The notes beneath the pieces were generated by a model that made no database searches, was not told where the DNA came from, and was given only the letters and a program-made list of their open reading frames with translations. 64,000 nucleotides of DNA, taken from NCBI RefSeq assembly GCF_008244685.1, contig NZ_VTFT01000001.1, positions 1,405,248-1,469,247 on the forward strand, written 5' to 3'. The DNA is from Luteimonas viscosa. Its GTDB lineage: Bacteria > Pseudomonadota > Gammaproteobacteria > Xanthomonadales > Xanthomonadaceae. The translations under genes were made by a program, and so were the position numbers. Position 1 is the stretch's first letter; every line of letters starts with the position of its first letter. Positions 26,109-34,983 of this stretch are shown piece by piece.

Positions 26109-28457
26109 TCAGAAGCGGAAGTCGAGTTCGACGCCGAAGGTGCGTGGCTGCAACGGCACGGCAGACAGGTGCGAGCGGGCGCCGGTCAGCGCCCCGTCCA
26201 TCGGCGCCATCGTCAGGTACGCCTCCTCGCCGGTGGCGTTGTTGACGTAGGCGCGCAGCTCCCAGTTGCCCTTGCCGATGCCTGCGTACAGGTCGAGCGA
26301 GCGGTAGCTGTCGAGTTCCAGCGGCGCGGTGACGGTTTCCTGCAGCACCGTGGAGGGATCGCCCGGGGCGGTCACGCGTTGCCGTTCGGTGGTGTCGTTG
26401 AGGCGGTCGCCGTTCCAGCGCAACACGCCGCCGACCTGGCCGTTGAAGCCGGTCGCGGTGGAGAACGCGTACTCGGCGGTCGCGGTCCACGACAGCTTCG
26501 GCGAATAGGGCATGCGGTCGCCGGCCAGGCCGGTCCACAGGATCACGTCGAAGTCGCCCTGCGGGATCACGGTCGGGTCGAAGTCGTTCTCGATGCTCGC
26601 GTCGGTGTACGCGGCATTGAACCCGAGCTGGAGCGCATCGGTGGCGCGGAACAGCGCCGACAGTTCGAGGCCTTCGCTGGTCGCCTCGCCCCCGTTCACC
26701 AGGCCGCCGACGCCGTTGAACGAGGACGCGACCTGGATGTCCTCCCAGTCGATGCGGAACGCGGACAGGTCGAGGGTCACGCGACGGTCCGCGAACTGCG
26801 ACTTCAGGCCGATCTCGTAGCTGTCGAGCATCGACGAATCGACCTGCGGCGGCATTCCGGCCAGCGCCACGTTGGGACCGCCCGGCTGGTAGCCGGTGGC
26901 GAGGCGCGCATAGAGCATGACGTCTTCGGCGAGCTTGAACTGCGGGCTCAGGCTCCAGGTGAACACATCCTCGGTCGATTCGCCGGGCGACTCGCCGATC
27001 GGCGCGAGGATGCCTTCGGGCACGTTCTGGCTGAACCACTGGTCGTTGCGCGCCTGGCGCAGCCCCGCGTCGAGCTTGAAGCGCTCGCCGAAGCGCCACG
27101 AGGCGTTGGCGAACAGCGCCACCTCCTCGTAGGTGCTGGGCAGGTTGATGATCGCGAGCGTGCCGAATGCCGCGTCCAGGGGCGCCGGCAGCGGCGAGCC
27201 GTCGCGCAGTCCCAGCCATGCCACCTGGCTCTGCAGCGCGTCTTCCTTCGTGTAGAAGGCGCCGACCATCCACTCGAACGTGCCGCCGGTCTTTGACGTC
27301 AGGCGGAACTCCTGGGTCACCTTGTCCATGTCGTAGTCGTAGCGTACGAACGAACTGCCGGGCTCCGGCAGGCCCAGCAACTGGTCGGCCACTTCACCGA
27401 ACTGGATGGTCGAGTCGATCTGGTCCATCGTCGAGGTCTCGGACCAGCCGGTCGCGGACACGACGTTGCCCCAGCCCAGGTCCCAGTCGAGGCTGAGCGA
27501 GAACAGCGTGAGGTCCTTCGCGAACGGCCGCGGCTGCCACGTCAGGTCGTCGTCCTCGCCGTACAGCGGCGCCTGCGTGTCGGGATCGAGTGCGACCCCG
27601 GCGCGATCGTCGCTGCGGATGCGCTGGTGCAGCATCGACAGGTCGGCGTCGAAGGCATCGCCGTCCCACGACAGCGCGGTGCGCGCGCCGACCTGTTCCC
27701 CGCCATTGATGTCCTCGCGCCCGTCGACGGCGTTGTCGGTGAAGCCCGGAAGGCCGTTGCGCGCGAAGCTCACTCGAAGCCCGAGTCGCTCCTCCTGCAA
27801 CGGCAGGCTGGCGCCGAAACGCGCGTTCCAGTCCCGTTCGCCGCCACTGACCGAGCGCAGGCCGAAGCCGAGGCGGGTCTCCCCGACCAGCGTGTCCGGC
27901 GCGCGGGTGACGTACTTGAGCAGCCCACCGATGGCACCGGCACCGTACAGCGTGCCCTGCGGCCCGCGCAGCACTTCGATCCGGCTGATGTCGTAGGGCA
28001 GCAGGTCGAGCATCAGCGTGCTCGCGCCCTGGTAGATGCCGCTGGAACCGACCGGCACTTCGTCGATGTAGGTCGCCACCGTCGCGCCGGAAGACAGGGC
28101 GGCGATGCCGCGCAGAGACACCCGGGTCAGGCCGGGGCTGCCGTCGTTCTGCACCTGCAGGCCGGGGATGAAGGCGGCGTAGTCCGACAGCGACACCGCG
28201 CCGATGTTCTCCAGCTGCCGCTCGCCGATCACGCTGATCGAGGCGCCGACCTCGCGCACGTTCTCGACGCGCTTGTTGGCGGTGACCACCACCGTGTCCA
28301 GGTCGGTCGCGCTGCGGGCGGTCCCGGCCACCGGCGCGGGGTCGGCATCGCCGTCCTGGGCCAGCACCGGGGTCGCGGCGATGCACGCCAGCGTGCTGGC
28401 GATGGCCAGCGACAACGGGGAGCGGTACCAGGGGCGTACGGGCGGGAACGCGTTCAT
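26109..28457 (-). CDS. TonB-dependent outer-membrane receptor
   Basis: The 782-residue receptor has a signal peptide ending ATPVLAQDGDAD. A TonB-box-like segment (DLDTVVVTA) and a plug domain (about 60-190, with ISRIEVLRGPQGTLYGAGAIGG) are followed by a 22-strand-type barrel ending in Phe (FGVELDFRF). It imports a substrate that exceeds porin limits. Local gene content suggests D-amino-acid-containing peptides, but this is inference; no substrate-specific motif is visible. It is the first gene of the operon driven by the promoter at 28554-28581. The chosen start has GGAG eight bases upstream. Confidence 0.95.
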   Translation of the reverse strand: MNAFPPVRPWYRSPLSLAIASTLACIAATPVLAQDGDADPAPVAGTARSATDLDTVVVTANKRVENVREVGASISVIGERQLENIGAVSLSDYAAFIPGLQVQNDGSPGLTRVSLRGIAALSSGATVATYIDEVPVGSSGIYQGASTLMLDLLPYDISRIEVLRGPQGTLYGAGAIGGLLKYVTRAPDTLVGETRLGFGLRSVSGGERDWNARFGASLPLQEERLGLRVSFARNGLPGFTDNAVDGREDINGGEQVGARTALSWDGDAFDADLSMLHQRIRSDDRAGVALDPDTQAPLYGEDDDLTWQPRPFAKDLTLFSLSLDWDLGWGNVVSATGWSETSTMDQIDSTIQFGEVADQLLGLPEPGSSFVRYDYDMDKVTQEFRLTSKTGGTFEWMVGAFYTKEDALQSQVAWLGLRDGSPLPAPLDAAFGTLAIINLPSTYEEVALFANASWRFGERFKLDAGLRQARNDQWFSQNVPEGILAPIGESPGESTEDVFTWSLSPQFKLAEDVMLYARLATGYQPGGPNVALAGMPPQVDSSMLDSYEIGLKSQFADRRVTLDLSAFRIDWEDIQVASSFNGVGGLVNGGEATSEGLELSALFRATDALQLGFNAAYTDASIENDFDPTVIPQGDFDVILWTGLAGDRMPYSPKLSWTATAEYAFSTATGFNGQVGGVLRWNGDRLNDTTERQRVTAPGDPSTVLQETVTAPLELDSYRSLDLYAGIGKGNWELRAYVNNATGEEAYLTMAPMDGALTGARSHLSAVPLQPRTFGVELDFRF

Positions 28458-28544
28458 GACTGGTCTCCGGGGCGACGGATCGCCGGCATCGGTGTTGGAA
28501 TTCATCCGGGCAGCCGGCCGAGACGTGGCGGCAGCCGAAAGTCC

Positions 28545-28581
28545 TGATCAGGGATCATGATCCTAATCAGAAAATTGTCAA
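28545..28581 (-). promoter_or_regulatory. Promoter with palindromic operator upstream of the TonB receptor operon
   Basis: Reading leftward, TTGACA (28581-28576) is followed 16 bp later by CATGAT (28559-28554). The spacer contains the palindrome TGATTAGGATCA (28569-28558). A second palindrome, TGATC-AGG-GATCA (28545-28557), overlaps the -10 region. The -35/operator block is almost identical to the one at 34813-34840, so both probably answer to the divergent XRE-cupin regulator. The site begins 14 bp past the end of the amidohydrolase gene. Confidence 0.75.
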
Positions 28582-28594
28582 CACGTTCGGAGAA

Positions 28595-30346
28595 TCAATC
28601 TCCTCCGGAGCCGCCGGTGTCGGCCGCCGTTTCCCGCGCCGCACCGGCCCATCCGGGCCCGCGCACCACCCTGCCGGGCTTCGCGCCGGTATGCTCGCCG
28701 CCGCGCAGCACCTGCACGCCGTTGACGAAGACCTCGTCGACGCCGCTCGCGTACTGCTGCGGCTTGTCGTAGCTGGCGTGGTCTTCGATCGCGGCGGCAT
28801 CGAAGACCACGATATCGGCGAAACAGCCGGGACGCAGGCAACCGCGATCCTGCAGCTTCCAGTTCGCTGCCGGCAGGCCGGTCAGGCGGTGGATGCCCTC
28901 CTCCAGCGGCATCAGCCTGCGCTCGCGCACGTAGTGGCCGAGGAATCGCGCGACGTTGCCGTACGCGCGCGGATGCGTGCTCGACCTGAGGAACACCCCT
29001 TCGGGCGCCGACGATTCCGCGTCCGAGCCGAGGCTCACCCACGGCTGCTTCAGGCCCAGCTCGACGTTCTCCTCGCTCATCAGGAAATACGCCGCGCCGA
29101 CGCGCGAATCGTCCTCGACGATCAGGTCGAGCACGGTCTCCTCCCCGGTCGTGCCGCGCTCGCGCGCCACCTCGGCCAGGGTGCGGCCGGTGAGCGGCTT
29201 GAGCGCGGGATTGCGGAAGTCGATCAGGATCAGGCGTTCGTCGGATCCCGCCAGCAGCCGCAGGTTCTCCCACTCGACATCCGGATCGCGCATTTCGGCC
29301 AGCACGCGCGTGCGGATCGCCGGATCACGCAACCGCGCCACCATCGCCTCGTGGCCGCCGGCCTGCACCCAGGGCGGCAGGGCGGCGGTGAGCCCGGTCG
29401 CGCCGGCGGTGTAGGCGTACATGTTGGCGCTCACCTGCAGGCCCTGCGCGCGCGCCGCCTCGATCCTCGCGATCGCCTGCGCCATCTTCGGCCAGTTCTT
29501 CTCGCCCGCCGCCTTCAGGTGGTAGGCCTCGGCGCGCTGGCCGGTGGCGCGCGCGATGGCGATGGTCTCGTCGAGCGCCTCGAGGAAGCGGTCGGCCTCG
29601 CTGCGCATGTGCGCGACGTAGCCGCCGCCGCTCTCGGCCGCCGCCTGCGCCAGCGCGACCAGCTCGTCGGTCCCGGCGAAGGCCGCCGGCGGATAGATCA
29701 GGGAACTGCCGACGCCGAGCGCGCCCTCGCGCATCGCCTGGCGCACGAGCTCCTGCATGCCGGCCAGCTGCACGGCATCCGGCTGCACGTCGTCCTCGCC
29801 CAGCACGTGGATGCGGACCGTGGTCGCGCCGACGAAGGAGGCGACGTTCGGGGTCACGCCGCGTCGTTCCAGGAATTCGAGGTAGTCGCCGAGCGAGGTC
29901 CATTCGATGTCGTAGCGGATGTCGCCCTGCCGCTCGAGCGCATCGGCCCGCATGCGGGCGTTGACCGGGCCCATCGACCAGCCCTCGCCGAAAATCTCGA
30001 GCGTCACGCCCTGCCTGGTGTCGCTGACGCCGCGGCCGTCCTCGATCAGCGATTCGGTCGCCCAGCTCAGCACGTTGATGAAGCCCGGGGCCACGGCCCG
30101 GCCCTGGGCATCGAGCACGGTATCGGCCTGCGCATCGCTGCCCGCGGGCAGCAGCGCGGCGATGCGGTCGTCGCGCACGGCCACGTCGACACGCCGTGGC
30201 GCGGCGCCGCTGCCGTCGTAGACCACGCCGTTGCGGACCAGCAGGTCGTATCGCTGCTTGGAGGCGCCGGTGGCCGGGGTGCCGGCACATGCGGCGAGCA
30301 GGGGCAGCAGCGAGGCCGCCAACAGACGAATGACCGGTCGATGCAT
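28595..30346 (-). CDS. N-acyl-D-amino-acid-deacylase-like lipoprotein (amidohydrolase family)
   Basis: This 583-residue lipoprotein (lipobox LLAAC, Cys20) has the amidohydrolase beta-sandwich plus TIM barrel of the D-aminoacylase group. YDLLVRNGVVYDGSG opens the fold and FADIVVFDAA closes it. Family members release D-amino acids from N-acyl forms. Where typical members have the metal-binding HxH after PGF, this protein reads PGFINVLSWATES, so the two histidines are absent. Later residues such as YVAHMRSE are kept. It may bind metal differently or act on another substrate. AGGAG lies seven bases upstream. It is the last gene of its operon. Confidence 0.87.
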   Translation of the reverse strand: MHRPVIRLLAASLLPLLAACAGTPATGASKQRYDLLVRNGVVYDGSGAAPRRVDVAVRDDRIAALLPAGSDAQADTVLDAQGRAVAPGFINVLSWATESLIEDGRGVSDTRQGVTLEIFGEGWSMGPVNARMRADALERQGDIRYDIEWTSLGDYLEFLERRGVTPNVASFVGATTVRIHVLGEDDVQPDAVQLAGMQELVRQAMREGALGVGSSLIYPPAAFAGTDELVALAQAAAESGGGYVAHMRSEADRFLEALDETIAIARATGQRAEAYHLKAAGEKNWPKMAQAIARIEAARAQGLQVSANMYAYTAGATGLTAALPPWVQAGGHEAMVARLRDPAIRTRVLAEMRDPDVEWENLRLLAGSDERLILIDFRNPALKPLTGRTLAEVARERGTTGEETVLDLIVEDDSRVGAAYFLMSEENVELGLKQPWVSLGSDAESSAPEGVFLRSSTHPRAYGNVARFLGHYVRERRLMPLEEGIHRLTGLPAANWKLQDRGCLRPGCFADIVVFDAAAIEDHASYDKPQQYASGVDEVFVNGVQVLRGGEHTGAKPGRVVRGPGWAGAARETAADTGGSGGD

Positions 30347-30471
30347 CAGGGTGCTCCTGTCGCGGGTGGAGGGTGGAGGGTCGTGGCGACGCCTTCGCGC
30401 CGCCGCATGCGTGCCGGATCCGGGGGATCCCGGGCGACCGGGATCGCTGGCGGGGCGCGGCCACCGGCCAC

Positions 30472-31620
30472 TCACGGAGCCACAACCTCGTAGACGCCGA
30501 TCCCGACGAAGTTGCCGAGCACGTAGCCCAGTACCCCGGTGGCGACCGCGGCCACGGCCAGCCTCCGCCAGCCGAACAGCACCGCGAACGCGATCGCGAT
30601 CGGCGGCCCGCCGATGCACGCGGTGGATGCGATGACGATTTCGGCATGGTTGAGCCGGCAGATCCGCGCACCGACCAGGAGGAAGACGATGTGGACCGCA
30701 AAGATCACCAGCACGTAGACGAACAGCGCCGGGGCCGCGCCCCACATCGCACCCAGGTCGGCGCCCGCGCCCAGCATCGCGAAGAACAGGTACATGAACA
30801 GCGTGGCCGCGAGTTCCGGCCCGGCGATCGACTTCAGCCAGCGACTCCCCAGCGTCGCGATCGCGACCATCGCCAGGGTGATGTACAGGATCGCGTACGC
30901 GGGCTGGCCCAGACGCGCCGCCAGCTCGATGCCTGCGGCGCAGGCGAGCGTGGCCAGGCCCAGCGCCAGCGCCAGGTCGATGACGGTCGGCACGCGCGCT
31001 GCGTCGTCGGCATCGCCGACGGCGCCTGTCAGCAGTTCGGCCCGCCAGGCGAACCGGCTGCGGAACACCGACCAGGTCGCGGCTGCGCCCGCCAGCAGCA
31101 GGTAGCCGAGCCCGAGCACGTTGTCGATCGCCACGCCGGTGGCCAGTGCCGTGGGGTCGCGGAAGCCGACCGCCTCGGCGACCGCCGCGAAGTTCAGCGA
31201 ACCGCCCACGTAGGTGGCGCTGAACACGGCCGCGTATTCGGCTTCGAACGGCCCCAGGTCGAGCAGTCTTGCGCCGAGCCACGCGCCGGCGACGACGCCG
31301 ACGGCACCGAACAGGAAGGCCACCAGCGTGCGCCCGCCGTCGACCACGATGCTCACCAGGTCCGCACGCAGCAGGAACAGGGCGATCGCCAGCGGCACCA
31401 GGTACGTCCAGATGACGTCGTAGACCGGCGCCGAGGAAGGGATGATGTCGAACTGCGCCAGCGCGATCGCGATCGCGATCACCAGCATCACGCCGGAGAC
31501 GCGCTTGCCGATCCCGGTCTTCTCCAGGGCGGCGCCGACCGCCGTCAGCAGGAACAACACCGCCAGCAATGCGAAGGCATTGTCGGCGGGAACCAGCGAA
31601 GTGGCGGACGTCGGCGTCAT
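30472..31620 (-). CDS. DUF819-family inner-membrane protein
   Basis: This 382-residue protein has ten or so membrane helices. The start MTPTSATSLVPADNAFALLAVLF and the GGSLNFAAVAEAVG and ACIGGPPIAIAFAVL loops are characteristic of the DUF819 (YjcL-like) family. Members are often found beside dipeptide-epimerase genes, so transport of a dipeptide or acidic amino acid derivative is proposed; no activity has been shown that I know of. Its ATG overlaps the stop of the epimerase gene (ATGA at 31617-31620). A 125-bp gap separates it from the amidohydrolase gene. Confidence 0.87.
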   Translation of the reverse strand: MTPTSATSLVPADNAFALLAVLFLLTAVGAALEKTGIGKRVSGVMLVIAIAIALAQFDIIPSSAPVYDVIWTYLVPLAIALFLLRADLVSIVVDGGRTLVAFLFGAVGVVAGAWLGARLLDLGPFEAEYAAVFSATYVGGSLNFAAVAEAVGFRDPTALATGVAIDNVLGLGYLLLAGAAATWSVFRSRFAWRAELLTGAVGDADDAARVPTVIDLALALGLATLACAAGIELAARLGQPAYAILYITLAMVAIATLGSRWLKSIAGPELAATLFMYLFFAMLGAGADLGAMWGAAPALFVYVLVIFAVHIVFLLVGARICRLNHAEIVIASTACIGGPPIAIAFAVLFGWRRLAVAAVATGVLGYVLGNFVGIGVYEVVAP

Positions 31621-32630
31621 CCAGGGGCCCGGGCGCCCCAGACCGCCGCCGGGCAATCGATGTGGCCGTCGCGGTAGAGCACGCCGGGCGTACGGTCCTG
31701 GCGGAGGAAGCTGGGTCCGTCGAGGTCGACGACATCGCACAGCTGCCCCAGCACGAATGCGGGCGCGGCCGCGAGGCTGGTCCCGCACATGTTGCCGACC
31801 ATCACCCGCTTGCCGAGTTCGCGCGCACGCCGGGCCATCATCAGCCCTTCGGTCAGGCCGCCGCACTTGTCGAGCTTGATGTTGATCACGTCGAACCGGT
31901 GGTGACGCGCTTCGAGTTCGGCGAGGTCGAGGATGCTCTCGTCCGCGGCGAACGGCAGCACGCGCTCGATGCCGTCGAGTTCGTGCTCGCGTCCGCGCAC
32001 GCAGGGTTGCTCCAGCAGCGCCACGCGCACTTCCAGCAGGGCCGGCAGCAGCGACGGCAGCGTGTCGCCGTCGTAACCCTGGTTGGCATCCACGCCGATC
32101 CACGACCCGGGGCAGCGTGCACGCACTGCGCGCAGCCGCGCGACGTCGAGGTCCGGTTCGCCGGTCAGCTTCAGCTTCAGCGCGCGCGCCTGCATCGTGC
32201 CCTGCACGTAGGCGGCCGCGCGCTCGGCCATGACCGCGGGATCGTCCGCCCCGACGGTGAACGTGGTCAGCAACGGACGCGCGGCATCGAGCCCGGCGAG
32301 CATCCATACCGGCATGCCGGCACGCTGCGATTCGAGTTCCCACAGGCCGCAATCGAGCGCGTTGCGCGCACCGCCGGCCGGCAGCAGGGCACGCAGCGTT
32401 TCGCGGTCGAGGCCGGCCTCGATCCGCGGCCGCAGCGCCTCCAGCGTGGCCAGCATCGCCTCGGGATGGTCGTTGTTGTAGTAGACCCCGGCCGCCTCGC
32501 CGCGGCCGAGGTGGACGCCGTCGCGCAGCGTCACCACGGTCGCGGGCATCGCTTCGAACACGTGCCCGGCGATGCGGAACGGTGCGGCCAGCGGCAGCGG
32601 TTCGTTGTGCAGTTCGAGTGCGAGCGGCAC
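31617..32630 (-). CDS. dgcA: Enolase-superfamily epimerase (DgcA / dipeptide-epimerase type)
   Basis: This is a 337-residue racemase of the muconate-lactonising-enzyme subgroup. Catalytic residues are complete: K-x-K at ALKLKLTG (Lys152/Lys154), metal ligands Asp181 (in DANQG), Glu207 (LLEQP) and Asp230 (ADES), and the opposing Lys252/Lys255 in INIKLDK. Alternatives are L-Ala-D/L-Glu epimerase or N-acetyl-D-Glu racemase (DgcA). The presence of dgcN in the same locus favours the latter. The start is a GTG with GGGAG nine bases upstream, matching the usual N-terminus (LALELHNEPLPLAAPFRI). No ATG lies in frame before it. Confidence 0.87.
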   Translation of the reverse strand: MPLALELHNEPLPLAAPFRIAGHVFEAMPATVVTLRDGVHLGRGEAAGVYYNNDHPEAMLATLEALRPRIEAGLDRETLRALLPAGGARNALDCGLWELESQRAGMPVWMLAGLDAARPLLTTFTVGADDPAVMAERAAAYVQGTMQARALKLKLTGEPDLDVARLRAVRARCPGSWIGVDANQGYDGDTLPSLLPALLEVRVALLEQPCVRGREHELDGIERVLPFAADESILDLAELEARHHRFDVINIKLDKCGGLTEGLMMARRARELGKRVMVGNMCGTSLAAAPAFVLGQLCDVVDLDGPSFLRQDRTPGVLYRDGHIDCPAAVWGARAPG

Positions 32631-32698
32631 GGTGCGGGCGCTCCCGGGAAGCGTGGGGTCGATACGCCGGCGGCGCGCGGCCGCCGGCGAGGCGATCT

Positions 32699-34714
32699 TC
32701 AGTAGTTGGCGCCGAAGCCGATCAGGTGCTGGGCGATGCCGATCCACAGCACGAACACGCAGGCCAGCGCCAGCAGCACGGCCCACAGCTTCGCCAGCCA
32801 CCGCCGACGGCCACGCAGCACGTGCCAGGCATTCCACAGCGCCACCGCGGCGCCCAGCGGCAGGACGAGGGTCGCGAACAGGCGCAGCACGATGATGATG
32901 CCGTCGGTGTCCGGGCTGGTGAGCTCCAGCCTGCTCAGCATGGCCACCACCAGCCCCAGCGCGCCGCCCATCGCCAGCAGCACCAGCAGCGCCGCGATCC
33001 TGACCAGCCGGTGCGCGCGCGCATCCAGCCCGGTGAGCTTGTAAGGCGCACGGTAGTAGCGGCGCACCAGCGCCGACACCGGCCATGCCAGCACCGTCAG
33101 CAGCAGCACTACCAGGCTCGCCATCAGCAGCGGCATCGCCAGCGACTGCCAGCCCGACAGGCGCTGGAACACCATGATCGGCGCGTAGGGTTCCATGCTG
33201 AAGCGCGTGACTTCGCCGTCGACCACGTCGGCCGCGAGCCGGTCGGTGCTCGCCGTGTCCTGCCACACGTACGGCGCCACTTCGCGCCACTTCTTCGGTG
33301 CGCCGCCCGGGCCGAGCGCCAGGGTCACGCTGATCGTGCCGTCCTCGTTGGCCACCACCTTCACCGGGCCCAGCAGGTTGGCCAGCGACAGGAAGTTGCT
33401 GTCCGGGCGGCGGCTGCTGGTGTAGGTGCCGGCGATCTGCTGCGCGTGCAGCTGCGCGTCGGCTTCGGACACGCCCGCCAGCGGTTGCGGGTCGCCCGGG
33501 AGGTAGCGGTCGGCGAAGCCGCGCGAGAGCGCGTAGCGGATGTGGCCGGTGGCGCCATCGCGGCCGGAACTGTTCATCGACACGAACAGGCCGATGCCGT
33601 CGTCCGGGAACAGCTGCAGGTCGCTGTGGAACCACTGCGTGTCGCCGCCGTGCGAGATCGCGCGATGGCCGTTCACCGAGGTCTCGTAGAAGCCGAGCAT
33701 CATCCGGTTGAGCGGCCCTACCGAGGCCTGGCCGGTGGTGTGCATCGTGCGCACGGTGTCGGCTTCGAGGATGCGCGCATCGCCGTAGGCGCCACCTTCC
33801 AGGTGCGCGATCATGAAGCGCGCCATGTCGCTGCCGGTCGCGGCGAGGCTGCCGGCGGGCGCGAGGCTGATGAACTCGTAGTCCTGCGGCTTGCCGTCGG
33901 ACGCCCGCGAATACCCCTTCGACATCTGCGCCAGCAGCGCCGGCGGCAACGGCTGCCGGAAGCTGGAGTGCGCCATGCCCAGCGGCTGGAAGATGTGGCG
34001 GTCGAGGTAATCGTCGAAGCTTTCGCCCGACACCCGCTCGACGATGTAGCCGGCCAGGGCCGTGGCGTAGTTGGAGTACGCCGGCGTGGTGCCGGGCGCG
34101 TGGATGCGTTCGGGCACCCAGTGCTTGAGCGCCTCGCCGAGCGGGGTGATCTCGTCCTCGCTCGCGGTGATCAGTGCGCGGATCTGTTCCTCGAACCCGG
34201 TGGTGTGGGTCATGATCTGGCGCAGCGTCACCGGCGTGCCGTCATGCGCGGGCAGCTCGAAGTCCAGGTACTGGTTGACGTCGGCGTCGAGGTCGAGCCT
34301 GCCCTGCTCCACCAGCTGCATCACCGCCGTCCAGGTGAACAGCTTGGACACCGAGCCGGGCCGGAACAGGGTGGCCTCCGGGTCGACCGGTGCGCGGGTC
34401 GCCAGGTCCGAATGGCCGTAGCCCTTCTGCACCAGCACCTGGCCGTCCTTGACCACCACGACCACCGCGCCGGCGATGTCGCCCGCGGCCAGTGCGTAGG
34501 GCATGAACCCGTCCAGCCAGGCCTCGACGTCGCCGCGTTCCAGGACCGGCGTGCCGTCCACCGGGGCTGGGACCGGCACTGCCGGAGCGTCGGCCGGCCC
34601 CGGCAGCGCCGGCGACGGCACCGCATCGGGCGTCACCGCCGCTTCCTGCGCAGTCGCGGTGGCCATGCCGGCGGCAAGCAGCCAGGCGCCCAGGATCGTG
34701 GGAATCGTGCGCAT
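32699..34714 (-). CDS. S12-family serine hydrolase with C-terminal membrane helices
   Basis: The 671-residue protein has a signal peptide (to about 22) and a Pro/Ala linker. The S12 catalytic domain (about 60-400) has SxxK as SVSK (Ser121-Lys124) and Y-x-N as YSN (213-215). A beta-rich region follows, then four hydrophobic segments near the C-terminus (about 540-670). It is probably anchored in the inner membrane with the active site in the periplasm. The family includes D-stereospecific peptidases. It is first in the operon controlled by the promoter at 34813-34840 and diverges from the regulator gene. It overlaps no neighbour and ends about 68 bp before the epimerase start. Confidence 0.9.
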   Translation of the reverse strand: MRTIPTILGAWLLAAGMATATAQEAAVTPDAVPSPALPGPADAPAVPVPAPVDGTPVLERGDVEAWLDGFMPYALAAGDIAGAVVVVVKDGQVLVQKGYGHSDLATRAPVDPEATLFRPGSVSKLFTWTAVMQLVEQGRLDLDADVNQYLDFELPAHDGTPVTLRQIMTHTTGFEEQIRALITASEDEITPLGEALKHWVPERIHAPGTTPAYSNYATALAGYIVERVSGESFDDYLDRHIFQPLGMAHSSFRQPLPPALLAQMSKGYSRASDGKPQDYEFISLAPAGSLAATGSDMARFMIAHLEGGAYGDARILEADTVRTMHTTGQASVGPLNRMMLGFYETSVNGHRAISHGGDTQWFHSDLQLFPDDGIGLFVSMNSSGRDGATGHIRYALSRGFADRYLPGDPQPLAGVSEADAQLHAQQIAGTYTSSRRPDSNFLSLANLLGPVKVVANEDGTISVTLALGPGGAPKKWREVAPYVWQDTASTDRLAADVVDGEVTRFSMEPYAPIMVFQRLSGWQSLAMPLLMASLVVLLLTVLAWPVSALVRRYYRAPYKLTGLDARAHRLVRIAALLVLLAMGGALGLVVAMLSRLELTSPDTDGIIIVLRLFATLVLPLGAAVALWNAWHVLRGRRRWLAKLWAVLLALACVFVLWIGIAQHLIGFGANY

Positions 34715-34812
34715 CGAACAGTCTCCGGTCGGGGACGGGGTCTTGCGTGGTGGAGGCAGTGTGGACGCGCGCCGCCAGGCGACGGCGGCGGCCGGATCAT
34801 CCTGATTCGGCG

Positions 34813-34840
34813 ATAATGATCCCAATCAGAGAATTGTCAA
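34813..34840 (-). promoter_or_regulatory. Promoter with palindromic operator upstream of the S12 hydrolase operon
   Basis: Reading leftward, TTGACA (34840-34835) and CATTAT (34818-34813) are separated by 16 bp. The spacer holds the palindrome TGATTGGGATCA (34828-34817), one base different from that at the TonB receptor promoter. Transcription would start about 90 bp before the hydrolase ATG. A bound regulator would block RNA polymerase, so repression relieved by a ligand is the simplest model. Confidence 0.75.
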
Positions 34841-34924
34841 CCAGTGCCGGAAGTCCTCCGGACTCCTGTCTCCACCGCCGGCTCGACGCCCGCCCTTTCC
34901 ACCGATCGCCTGCGAAGGCGATGA

Positions 34925-34936
34925 TGATCCTCCTCA
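34925..34936 (+). promoter_or_regulatory. Degenerate copy of the operator just before the regulator gene
   Basis: TGATCCTCCTCA matches the operator TGATCCTAATCA at 10 of 12 positions and lies 48 bp before the regulator ATG. It has lost part of the dyad symmetry. It could mediate autoregulation or be chance similarity. Confidence 0.3.
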
Positions 34937-34983
34937 GGACACACCGGCCTGTCGCGGACGCACCCCCAGGAGATCCTCCAAGG

